Assembly: GCA_029562045.1 (NCBI GenBank)
Contig: JAKQWJ010000305.1
Coordinates: 1-11,107 of the forward strand
Direction of reading: 5' to 3'
Source: Spirochaetota bacterium
GTDB lineage: Bacteria > Spirochaetota > Spirochaetia > DTKZ01
Length of the DNA stretch: 11,107 nt
Below are positions 5,876 to 11,107 of the stretch, one piece after another. Every line of letters starts with the position of its first letter. Position 1 is the first letter of the stretch. A program made the position numbers and the translations under genes. Below the pieces are notes generated by a model. The model was not told where the DNA came from. It did no database searches and saw nothing but the letters and a program-made list of their open reading frames with translations.

Positions 5876-7029
5876 AGGAGCTGCAGGTCGACACCTTGAA
5901 AACGGGTTATCGGTTTTCCCAGCCCGTTTTCATCGACGAAAATAATATTCTGGTTCCCGCAATGATACCGATCAAACAGAAGGACCTGGATCGGCTCAAA
6001 AAGTGGAAAATCCATGTGGTCAGAACCGCCGGGGACCTTCTGCCCTGCGAGGGGCAGGGGGAGGCAGGAACGGACCCCCAGACCATTTCTTTTGCCAACT
6101 ATCTCAAATCTCCCGTTCAGAAGGAGATCCTCACCGTCTACACCGGCATGCTGGAAAACTTCCGCCGTCTGCAGGCAGAGATCAAAGCCCAGAGGCCGGT
6201 GGAGGCCGCTGAGGTGGACCGGATCGTCGACTCCGTTTTTTCCCTGCTTCGCCGGCACCGGGACGAACTCATCCAGTTCATTTTTTTCGGGTCCCAGGGG
6301 GAGAGCGATTCCGCGGCCAACGCCGTCAACTGCGCCGTTCTCTCGGGGCTCATCGGCTCGGCATTCAACCTTCCCCAGCACCGGCTGATGCAGCTGATGA
6401 CCGGCGCCCTGCTCCACGACGTGGGGATGCTGCGGGTTTCCGACGAGATCGTGGGCAAAAAGGGCGCGCTGGAACCGGTGGAGCTGGACAAGATCAAGGC
6501 CCACACGATCCATTCCTTCCGGATCATTTCCCGGGAAATGAAGTATCCCCAGGAGATCGGCATGATCGCGCTGCAGCACCACGAGAGATGGGACGGGGAG
6601 GGATACCCGAAGGGGATCGCGGGGAGCAAGATATCGCTGTATTCCCGCATCGTCGCGGTGGCGGACGCCTTCGAGGCCATGATAAGCCGCAGGCCCTACC
6701 GGAACTCCATGATCGGTTACGCCGCCATGCGGGCCCTGCTGAGCGACAACGGCCGCCGTTTCGACCCCGAGGTCCTGAAGGTCTTCATCAAATGCATGGG
6801 GATATACCCCCTGGGCAGCGTGGTTCTGCTCAGCAATTCCTGCATCGGGCGGGTTGTGGAGACCAACCCCGACGCGCCGCTGCGGCCCAAGGTGAAGATC
6901 ATGATCGACCGGGACGGCGCCATGGTCCCCAACGATCAGGGGGAAATCGTCGATTTGGATGCGGCAAAAAATGTCTTCATCGCCAAGGCGGTGGATCCCA
7001 GGAACCTGGCCGGATCGGCGCGGGGATGA
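5872..7029 (+). CDS. HD-GYP domain protein, altered metal-site residues
   Basis: 385 residues. HD-GYP proteins usually hydrolyse cyclic di-GMP. The N-terminal ~55 residues resemble the DUF3391-like cap found before HD-GYP domains; 75-140 is helical; 141-305 is the HD-GYP domain; 306-380 is the common C-terminal extension (YPLGSVVLLSN...PLRPKV). Visible catalytic elements are HD (H182-D183), H211, HHERWDGEGYP (H236, H237 to P246) and VADAF (D265). Three positions deviate from the usual pattern: the upstream Glu/His pair (E...H) reads D146 and N150, and the Lys of HDxGK is M186. A binuclear site may survive, but a trinuclear one is less likely. ATG 5872 overlaps the FlhB-like stop; AAAGGA is at 5855-5860. 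The stop overlaps yraN as ATGA. Cytoplasmic, with no membrane helix or receiver domain, so what controls it is not evident from the sequence. Confidence 0.93.
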   Translation: MKELQVDTLKTGYRFSQPVFIDENNILVPAMIPIKQKDLDRLKKWKIHVVRTAGDLLPCEGQGEAGTDPQTISFANYLKSPVQKEILTVYTGMLENFRRLQAEIKAQRPVEAAEVDRIVDSVFSLLRRHRDELIQFIFFGSQGESDSAANAVNCAVLSGLIGSAFNLPQHRLMQLMTGALLHDVGMLRVSDEIVGKKGALEPVELDKIKAHTIHSFRIISREMKYPQEIGMIALQHHERWDGEGYPKGIAGSKISLYSRIVAVADAFEAMISRRPYRNSMIGYAAMRALLSDNGRRFDPEVLKVFIKCMGIYPLGSVVLLSNSCIGRVVETNPDAPLRPKVKIMIDRDGAMVPNDQGEIVDLDAAKNVFIAKAVDPRNLAGSARG

Positions 7030-7403
7030 ACACCGCACGCAAGGGACGGGAGGGGGAGGATTACGCGGCGGAGTTTTTTTCCCGCCGGGGCTACGGCATC
7101 CTGGCGCGGAATTTCCGGCGGGGAAGGGGAGAGATCGATTTGATCGTCCGGGGAGAGGACGGCATCGTTTTTGTCGAGGTCAAGCACTGGACCGCCTACG
7201 GGGCCGATGCCATGGAACAGGCCATCGACACGGGAAAGGCGCGAAAGATCGTGGACGCGGCCAAGATGTTCATGGCGGAAAACCCCGGGTATGAGGACTG
7301 CGGCCTCCGGTTCGATGTGCTTTTCGTGACCGGACCGGGGGAGGAAGCGGTTCATTACCGGGACGTGTTCCGGGAGGGGATGGGGAGTTCATGGTTCGGG
7401 TAG
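7026..7403 (+). CDS. yraN: YraN family protein (UPF0102), nuclease-like fold
   Basis: 125 residues of the UPF0102 family, which has a restriction-endonuclease-like fold and is often near rnhB, rimM-trmD-rplS or comM; no clear biochemical role is established. Family motifs are GREGEDYAAEFFSRRGYGIL (7-26), the nuclease-like RGEIDLIV (34-41) with D38, and VFVEVKHW (48-55) with E51 and K53, which together make a PD-(D/E)xK-type arrangement. The frame is open upstream to about 6588, but that part lies under the HD-GYP gene; ATG 7026, sharing ATGA with the HD-GYP stop, matches the family N-terminus. The 3' end overlaps the next small ORF by 13 bp. Confidence 0.93.
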   Translation: MNTARKGREGEDYAAEFFSRRGYGILARNFRRGRGEIDLIVRGEDGIVFVEVKHWTAYGADAMEQAIDTGKARKIVDAAKMFMAENPGYEDCGLRFDVLFVTGPGEEAVHYRDVFREGMGSSWFG

Positions 7404-7540
7404 CCCGGAAAATCGACCAGAAAAGAATCGAAGACCTCAAGCGAAAAATAAACGATGTTCGTTACCTGGAGGAGGCGATCAACCGATTGGCCCTGACATT
7501 GACGAACGAAATTGTGCAAAGGGACGGACCACGACGATGA
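7391..7540 (+). CDS. Small 49-aa helical, basic protein (hidden ORF)
   Basis: An ATG at 7391 opens a 49-codon frame ending at TGA 7538-7540. GGGGAG (7382-7387) lies 3 nt upstream, with further purines before it. It overlaps the yraN end by 13 bp and the next gene's start by 4 bp (ATGA at 7537-7540), so it exactly fills an otherwise unexplained 133-bp gap. The product (MVRVARKIDQKRIEDLKRKI, then a segment ending NEIVQRDGPRR) is predicted to be mostly helical with a heptad-like Ile/Leu pattern (I13, L16, I20, V23, L26, I30, L33), is basic at both ends, and has no membrane segment. It may dimerise or pack against a partner. No family was recognised; short coupled genes like this are often missed in annotation. 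Confidence 0.7.
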   Translation: MVRVARKIDQKRIEDLKRKINDVRYLEEAINRLALTLTNEIVQRDGPRR

Positions 7541-7911
7541 GCGACAACAGAAACAGGCGCAACCGACGGCATTTTTCCCGGAACCGGGACCGCAACCGCC
7601 CGCCGAAGCCCGAAAGGGAGGCCCCCGGCTGCGGGGTCTGCGGCAAACCCATTCGGGATATTTTATCCGCCATCTTCCACCCCGAGAAGGAGGGTCCCGT
7701 CCATTTCGACTGCGTCATGCGGGAAATCTCCGAGAAGGAAACCCTGCAGAACGGCGAAAAGCTCAGCTATCTGGGCAGCGGTGTGTTCGCCATAATCCGG
7801 CCGGCCCCGGGATCGGAAAAAGCCGGGTTCGTCATCCGGAAGAAGATCCAGTTCGAGGACAAGGAGAAGGCCGCCGCCTGGCGGAAGACTCTGAGCGTCA
7901 CCGCCGGTTGA
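7537..7911 (+). CDS. Arg-rich protein with C-x2-C...H-x2-C putative zinc site
   Basis: 124 residues, family not recognised with confidence but similar in style to uncharacterised spirochaete proteins. Residues 1-29 are strongly basic and disordered-looking (NRNRRNRRHFSRNRDRNR). C32-x2-C35 and H56-x2-C59 (GCGVCGKPI; VHFDCVMREI) form a likely zinc ribbon/treble-clef site. Residues 65-118 form a beta-rich tail with YLGSGVFAIIRP and a run of Lys/Glu. The Arg-rich arm plus zinc site suggests nucleic-acid or ribosome binding, an inference only. The start ATG overlaps the preceding small ORF's stop as ATGA. coaD starts 21 bp after its stop, so the two are probably cotranscribed. Confidence 0.85.
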   Translation: MSDNRNRRNRRHFSRNRDRNRPPKPEREAPGCGVCGKPIRDILSAIFHPEKEGPVHFDCVMREISEKETLQNGEKLSYLGSGVFAIIRPAPGSEKAGFVIRKKIQFEDKEKAAAWRKTLSVTAG

Positions 7912-7932
7912 AAGGCGGGAGGAGAGACCAGG

Positions 7933-8415
7933 ATGAATCGAGCGCTGTTCCCCGGCTCCTTCGATCCGGCAACCAACGGGCATCTGAACCTCATCCGCCG
8001 GGCTGCGGGGATCTGGGACGAGATAGATGTGGTCATCGCGGTGAATCCCCTGAAAGCCTACACCTTCTCCGCGGAGGAACGTTTCTCCATGATGAAGAGC
8101 CTGGTGCGGGATTACGACAACGTCAAGGTCCATGTCTGGGACCGCCTCATCGTGGACTACGCCGAGAAGGTGGGGGCCAGGATCATCATCCGCGGGGTTC
8201 GGGCGCTGGCGGATTTCACCTACGAGTTCGAGCTGTCCATGATCAACAAGGGGCTCAATCCGAACATCGAAACGATCTTCATGCCCACGGACCCGCAGTT
8301 CTTCGTCCTGCGCTCCAGCGCCATCAAGGAGATCGCCCTCTTCGGCGGAGACGTCTCTTCCATGGTCCCCCCCCTGGTGGTGGAGGCCCTGACGAAAAAA
8401 ATGGGCGGTGCTTGA
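7933..8415 (+). CDS. coaD: Phosphopantetheine adenylyltransferase CoaD
   Basis: Transfers AMP from ATP to 4'-phosphopantetheine giving dephospho-CoA, the penultimate step of CoA synthesis; cytoplasmic, normally hexameric. The 160 residues show FPGSFDPATNGHLN (6-19) with the T/HxGH nucleotidyl-transfer motif (H17), K41, IIRGVRALADFTYE (86-98) and the C-terminal SSAIKEIALFGGDVSSMVPP (128-147); LRSS replaces the more usual ISSS. GGGAGGAG at 7917-7924 lies upstream of ATG 7933. Its stop overlaps the candidate promoter for the next unit. CoA and ACP are linked biochemically, since the ACP prosthetic arm comes from CoA, and acpP is the second gene downstream. Confidence 0.97.
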   Translation: MNRALFPGSFDPATNGHLNLIRRAAGIWDEIDVVIAVNPLKAYTFSAEERFSMMKSLVRDYDNVKVHVWDRLIVDYAEKVGARIIIRGVRALADFTYEFELSMINKGLNPNIETIFMPTDPQFFVLRSSAIKEIALFGGDVSSMVPPLVVEALTKKMGGA

Positions 8416-8438
8416 CATTCCGGACGGCTTCGTTTAAT
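8412..8438 (+). promoter_or_regulatory. Candidate promoter for rpmF-acpP-rnc
   Basis: TTGACA (8412-8417) contains the coaD stop TGA (8413-8415). A -10-like TTTAAT (8433-8438) follows 15 bp later; shifted versions with 16-17 bp spacing (TTAATT, TAATTT) are weaker. The segment is AT-rich against its surroundings. The predicted leader of roughly 25 nt carries TGAGGT (8458-8463) before ATG 8470. An independent promoter suits high expression of ribosomal protein and ACP. Confidence 0.55.
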
Positions 8439-8469
8439 TTAGGCCAATATTCACGTGTGAGGTCGTCAA

Positions 8470-8658
8470 ATGGCAGTACCGAAGTATAAACCCTCGAAAG
8501 CCCGTACAAAAAGACGCCATGCAATCAATAGACGGCTCGATGTTCCCACTCTTTCCGTCTGCGGAAACTGCGGCAACAAGGGCCTGCCCCATAGGGTCTG
8601 CGCGAAATGCGGTTTTTATCGGGGAAAACAAGTCTTCGAACCCGGAGAAATGACATAA
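8470..8658 (+). CDS. rpmF: 50S ribosomal protein bL32, four-Cys (zinc) form
   Basis: A small large-subunit protein. The 62 residues begin MAVPKYKPSKARTKRRHA, the standard bL32 N-terminus, and contain the full zinc ribbon: C31-x2-C34 (VCGNCG) and C44-x2-C47 (VCAKCGFY). It is therefore the zinc-containing (C+) paralogue; no Cys-less copy is in the window. TGAGGT lies 6 nt before the ATG. The gene is 18 bp upstream of acpP; the rpmF-acpP neighbourhood echoes the rpmF-fatty acid synthesis clusters of many bacteria. Confidence 0.97.
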   Translation: MAVPKYKPSKARTKRRHAINRRLDVPTLSVCGNCGNKGLPHRVCAKCGFYRGKQVFEPGEMT

Positions 8659-8676
8659 GGTTTCAAGGAGGAAAGT

Positions 8677-8913
8677 ATGGACGAACTTTTCGAAAAAATG
8701 AAAAAAATCATCGCCGATAAGCTCGAAATCGAAGAGAGCAAGATCAGCCTGGATTCTTCCTTCCGGCAGGATCTGGGGGCCGACAGCCTGGACACCTACG
8801 AGCTTGTCTACGCCATCGAAGAAGAGATGGGGATCAGCATCCCCGACGAGAAGGCCAACGAGTTCGAAACCGTTCGGGACGCTCTGGATTTTATCAGATC
8901 ACAGAAGAACTAA
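8677..8913 (+). CDS. acpP: Acyl carrier protein
   Basis: Carries growing acyl chains in fatty acid synthesis on a 4'-phosphopantetheine arm. The 78 residues are acidic and helical, with the attachment site in GADSLDTYELV (S37 of DSL), followed by YAIEEEMGISIPDEKAN, a typical helix III region. AGGAGG (8666-8671) with a 5-nt spacer is one of the strongest ribosome sites in the window, as expected for an abundant protein. The rnc GTG lies 8 bp after its stop, and a terminator-like hairpin follows about 100 bp downstream, inside rnc. Confidence 0.97.
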   Translation: MDELFEKMKKIIADKLEIEESKISLDSSFRQDLGADSLDTYELVYAIEEEMGISIPDEKANEFETVRDALDFIRSQKN

Positions 8914-8921
8914 GTTTTCCC

Positions 8922-9713
8922 GTGATCTTTCTGAAGAACGCCGACGATTTTCGGACTCCAGCGGTTTCTTCAGAGCGGAAGCGGGAACTTCTTCTTTTTG
9001 AGCGCACTTCGGGAGCGAGGTTCAAAAGACAGGATCTTTTGAACCTCGCTTTTTGTCATCGCTCCTTCGCCCACGAAAGCTCGGAGAACATCGGCAACAA
9101 CGAGCGCCTCGAGTTCCTCGGGGATTCGGTTCTGGGCCTCATCGTCAGCGAGTACCTCTTTCAGGTCCTTCCGGACCGGCAGGAAGGGGATCTGGCCAAG
9201 ATAAAGTCTTTCGTGGTCAGCGAGGACAGCCTGGCGTCCATCGCCAGGGGCCTGAAAATAGACAATTTCATTCTCATCGGGAAAGGCGAGGAATACTCCG
9301 GGGGCCGGGGGAAAAAGGCCATTCTGGCGGACTGTTTCGAGGCCATCATCGGGGCCTATTTCATCGATTCCGGCATCAAGCCCTGCAAGAAATTCGTTCT
9401 GCGGTTTCTTGTCCCGGAGATCGTCAAGGTGCTGGAAAACCGGCATCGCAAGGATTTCAAGACCCTTCTGCAGGAATACGCGCAGAAGAAGTACCGGTCC
9501 TACCCCAAATACAGTCTGGTGCAGAAGACGGGGCCGGATCACAACAGAACATTCTGGATGGAAGTGCGTATCCACGACAAGGTCTTCGGTCCCGGGGAGG
9601 GAAAGAACAAGAAAGAGGCGGAACAGAATGCCGCCGGCATCGCTTTCCGGGAGCTGACGGGGCGGGACCCCGAAGAGATGGGGGATCAGGACGGCGAGAG
9701 CCGGGATTTGTAA
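8922..9713 (+). CDS. rnc: Ribonuclease III
   Basis: Cleaves double-stranded RNA, including rRNA precursors and structured mRNAs. 263 residues from GTG 8922. The RNase III domain (about 24-172) has F-x-x-x-DLLNLAFCHRSF and the signature NNERLEFLGDSVLG (59-72) with likely metal ligands E61, E64, D68, D137 and E140. The dsRNA-binding domain (about 177-246) has FKTLLQEYAQKK, then FGPGEGKNKKEAEQNAA. GTG 8922 is the only conventional start before the conserved domain; it has no Shine-Dalgarno, only a weak AGAAGAA 13 nt upstream, so coupling to acpP is likely and expression should be low. The 5' coding part carries AT-rich codons and two hairpins, one a perfect 15-bp stem followed by Ts. The 3' end overlaps the convergent cca gene by 28 bp. 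Confidence 0.95.
   Translation: MIFLKNADDFRTPAVSSERKRELLLFERTSGARFKRQDLLNLAFCHRSFAHESSENIGNNERLEFLGDSVLGLIVSEYLFQVLPDRQEGDLAKIKSFVVSEDSLASIARGLKIDNFILIGKGEEYSGGRGKKAILADCFEAIIGAYFIDSGIKPCKKFVLRFLVPEIVKVLENRHRKDFKTLLQEYAQKKYRSYPKYSLVQKTGPDHNRTFWMEVRIHDKVFGPGEGKNKKEAEQNAAGIAFRELTGRDPEEMGDQDGESRDL
8929..8975 (+). promoter_or_regulatory. Hairpin at the rnc translation start
   Basis: Bases 8929-8938 pair with 8966-8975: 10 bp including one G-U, core CTGAAGAA/TTCTTCAG. Inside is a smaller CCGA/TCGG stem (8941-8944 with 8951-8954). The structure starts 5 nt after the rnc GTG and may act on initiation or as an RNase III target. Its function is inferred only from position and pairing. Confidence 0.5.
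9014..9054 (+). terminator. Intrinsic-terminator-like hairpin inside rnc coding sequence
   Basis: Bases 9014-9028 are perfectly complementary to 9036-9050: a 15-bp stem with a 7-nt loop (ACAGGAT), followed by T9050-T9054. Three further G-U pairs (9011-9013 with 9051-9053) are possible. It has the textbook form of a Rho-independent terminator and points the same way as acpP and rnc. It lies about 100 bp after the acpP stop but within codons for residues 31-44 of RNase III, which are conserved family sequence. It could limit read-through from acpP into rnc, be melted by translating ribosomes (attenuation), or be cleaved by RNase III for autoregulation. Confidence 0.75.
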
Positions 9714-11044
9714 TACCGGCGGGCCATTTCCGCGAGGGTCTCCTTTTCGTTCAGTGCGGGGTCGTCCACCACCGCTTCCAGCAGAAACTCCAGCACCCTT
9801 CCCATCGCCGGCCCCGGGGGGATGTCGCAGAGGGCCGTCAGATCCCGGCCTCCGATCTTCAGACTCTTCAGGGACAGGGCGTCTTTCTCCGCCAGAACCT
9901 TCAGGATCCTTCCCCGGAACCCGTCCAGACTCCGGGGGTCCGGCCATTCCCCCCGGCAGGCGTAACCGTCCGCCAGGCGCAGCAGAAAAAGGTCTTCCCA
10001 GTTCTCCTCCCCCACCCGGATGAGGAAGCGGCGCACCGCAGCGTCGGTCCAGGAGGGGTCGTAGGAGAACATGTGCTCCCGCACCAGGTGAACCACCCGT
10101 TTGATCGTCCCGGAGGGAAATCGGAGGCGACCCAGAATCGCCGAGGCCAGTTCGGCGGACTTCTCCTCGTGGCCGTGGAATATCCGGACGCCCTCCTCGT
10201 CACGGGAAGCCACGAAGGGTTTGCCGATGTCGTGAAAAAGCGCCGCCAGCCGCAGGCCCGGGTCCGGCGCGCGGATCCCGTCGCATGCCATGATGGAGTG
10301 GGTGAAGACGTCGAACCGGTGCCGCCCCTTCTGCGTTACGCCCACGCCCGCGGAGAGTTCCGGAAGGATCCTCTCCAGCAGGCCCGTCTCCGCCATGAGG
10401 CTGAATGCCCGGGAGGGGGTCCGGGCCCGCAGAATTTCCTCCAGTTCCATCTGGATCCGCTCCGGCGAAATCCGCAGGATGCCGTCGGCGCAGCTCTTCA
10501 TGGCTCCCGAGGTTTCCGGTTCGATGGAGAAATCCAGCGTCACGGCGAATCGAACCGCCCGGAGCAGGCGCAGCCCGTCCTCCCGGAAGCGTTCCTCCGG
10601 GTTCCCGATGGCCCGAACGATTCCCCGGGCGCAGTCCAGACGGCCCCCTTGGGGATCGACGAGTTCGCCCGAGCCGATTTCCACCGCCATGGCGTTTATC
10701 GTGAAGTCCCGGCGTTTCAGGTCTTCCTCCAGGGAAGGGGTGTACTCCACCGCGTCGGGGCGTCTCCCGTCGCTGTAGCCCTTCTCGATCCGGTACGTGG
10801 TTATCTCGTAGGTCGAACCTCTGAAAAGGATGGTGACGGTGCCGTGGCGGATTCCCGTGGGAATGACCCGGCGGAACAGGCGCCGGACCTCCTCGGGCCC
10901 GGCATCGGTGGCCAGGTCCCAGTCCTTGGGTTTTCTCCCCAGAACCAGGCTGCGGACCGCGCCGCCCACCAGATGGCAGCCGTAGCCGGCGCCGGACAGG
11001 ATGGCGTGAATATCGTGAAGGTCCCGGGGCAGTCTGAATCCCAT
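9686..11044 (-). CDS. cca: HD-domain CCA-adding enzyme (tRNA nucleotidyltransferase)
   Basis: Adds or repairs the 3' CCA of tRNA without a nucleic-acid template. Of 452 residues, 20-150 form the class II nucleotidyltransferase head, with HLVGGAVRSLVLGRKPKDWDLATDA (24-48; catalytic D41 and D43), RRDFTINAMA (111-120) and the nucleotide-selecting EDGLR (155-159). Residues 245-330 are an HD domain (FTHS near 247-250; LAALFHDIGKP, H271-D272). The EDxxR motif and HD domain suit a full CCA enzyme, but related poly(A) polymerases and CC- or A-adding enzymes cannot be excluded by eye. ATG 11044 has no Shine-Dalgarno and lies only 8 nt from a -10 box, so the mRNA is likely leaderless; no alternative start precedes the LVGGAVR motif. 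It is convergent with rnc, and the stop TGA (9686-9688) is inside the rnc 3' end. Confidence 0.93.
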   Translation of the reverse strand: MGFRLPRDLHDIHAILSGAGYGCHLVGGAVRSLVLGRKPKDWDLATDAGPEEVRRLFRRVIPTGIRHGTVTILFRGSTYEITTYRIEKGYSDGRRPDAVEYTPSLEEDLKRRDFTINAMAVEIGSGELVDPQGGRLDCARGIVRAIGNPEERFREDGLRLLRAVRFAVTLDFSIEPETSGAMKSCADGILRISPERIQMELEEILRARTPSRAFSLMAETGLLERILPELSAGVGVTQKGRHRFDVFTHSIMACDGIRAPDPGLRLAALFHDIGKPFVASRDEEGVRIFHGHEEKSAELASAILGRLRFPSGTIKRVVHLVREHMFSYDPSWTDAAVRRFLIRVGEENWEDLFLLRLADGYACRGEWPDPRSLDGFRGRILKVLAEKDALSLKSLKIGGRDLTALCDIPPGPAMGRVLEFLLEAVVDDPALNEKETLAEMARRYYKSRLSPS

Positions 11045-11052
11045 GAGCTGGA

Positions 11053-11080
11053 ATTATCCACGGGGGGAGGCCCGTGTCAA
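11053..11080 (-). promoter_or_regulatory. Promoter for cca, giving a near-leaderless mRNA
   Basis: Read on the - strand: a perfect TTGACA (11080-11075), a 16-bp spacer and GATAAT (11058-11053; five of six match TATAAT). The expected +1 is about 11046, only two or so bases before ATG 11044-11042. No ribosome-binding sequence fits between them. The two boxes are the only AT-rich islands in a GC-rich stretch. Confidence 0.65.
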
Positions 11081-11107
11081 CAACAGACGGCCGCCCCGGA
11101 GAGCCTG

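Noticed and set aside
6588..7025. N-terminal extension of yraN to 271 residues
   Set aside because: It lies under the HD-GYP gene and has low-complexity Gly/Arg/Pro content; the YraN family start coincides with ATG 7026.
4807..7038. 743-codon minus-strand frame opposite the FliK-like to HD-GYP genes
   Set aside because: Antisense shadow spanning three + strand genes, two of them with clear family motifs; no recognisable domain in the product.
7512..8489. 325-codon + strand frame covering the Cys/His gene and coaD in another phase
   Set aside because: Arg/Gly/Pro-rich shadow; coaD and the Cys/His ORF in their own frames have motifs and ribosome sites.
9014..9050. The rnc hairpin as a terminator for the minus-strand cca transcript
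   Set aside because: On the minus strand the stem is followed by CCCGAAGTGC, with no T-tract, and it lies some 630 bp past the cca stop.
1..11107. Mobile element, phage, defence system or CRISPR array
   Set aside because: No integrase, transposase, terminal inverted repeats, spaced palindromic repeats or defence-type genes; gene order and composition are those of a core chromosomal region.

Overview
The window is a GC-rich bacterial chromosome segment with strong G/C preference at third codon positions and almost no non-coding space. Every recognisable gene is housekeeping, and there is no integrase, transposase, CRISPR array, tRNA or rRNA. The core order ffh - rpsP - khpA - rimM - trmD - rplS is the widely conserved SRP/ribosome-maturation cluster. 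The genes around it (an FlhB C-domain paralogue, an HD-GYP protein, yraN, a small Cys/His protein, then coaD and rpmF-acpP-rnc), together with the SKFDSDTRGG form of the Ffh G4 region, suggest a high-GC spirochaete (Spirochaetales/Treponematales-like). That assignment is inference from gene order and protein style, not from a database match.

Layout: (i) Bases 2-823 hold the 3' end of a Pro/Ala-rich, TPR-like protein whose start lies outside the window. (ii) Bases 824-1098 are a very GC-rich intergenic region with imperfect repeats and palindromes, ending in a good sigma70-type promoter. (iii) Bases 1099-4592 are ffh, rpsP, khpA, rimM, trmD and rplS, all on the + strand with small gaps or a 4-base overlap. 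(iv) Bases 4609-7911 are a run of less familiar genes: a FliK-C-like protein, a short FlhB-C-like protein, an HD-GYP protein with altered metal-site residues, yraN, an easily missed 49-codon ORF, and an Arg-rich protein with a C-x2-C...H-x2-C site. Three ATGA overlaps link genes within this run, and a fourth joins rimM to trmD. (v) Bases 7933-8415 are coaD. (vi) Bases 8470-9713 are rpmF-acpP-rnc, with their own promoter candidate overlapping the coaD stop. (vii) Bases 9686-11044 on the - strand are an HD-domain CCA-adding enzyme, convergent with rnc and overlapping it by 28 bp.

Functionally the window joins protein targeting (Ffh), ribosome assembly and tRNA modification (bS16, KhpA, RimM, TrmD, bL19, bL32), RNA processing (RNase III, CCA addition), and CoA/acyl-carrier metabolism (CoaD, AcpP). 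Inserted among these is what may be a flagellar-export-derived module.

The items most worth a second look are: a perfect 15-bp hairpin with a T-tract inside the 5' coding sequence of rnc, which looks like an intrinsic terminator/attenuator or an RNase III autoregulatory target; a cca promoter placed so that the mRNA would be essentially leaderless; the FliK-C-like/FlhB-C-like/HD-GYP trio inside a translation operon; and the hidden 49-codon gene.
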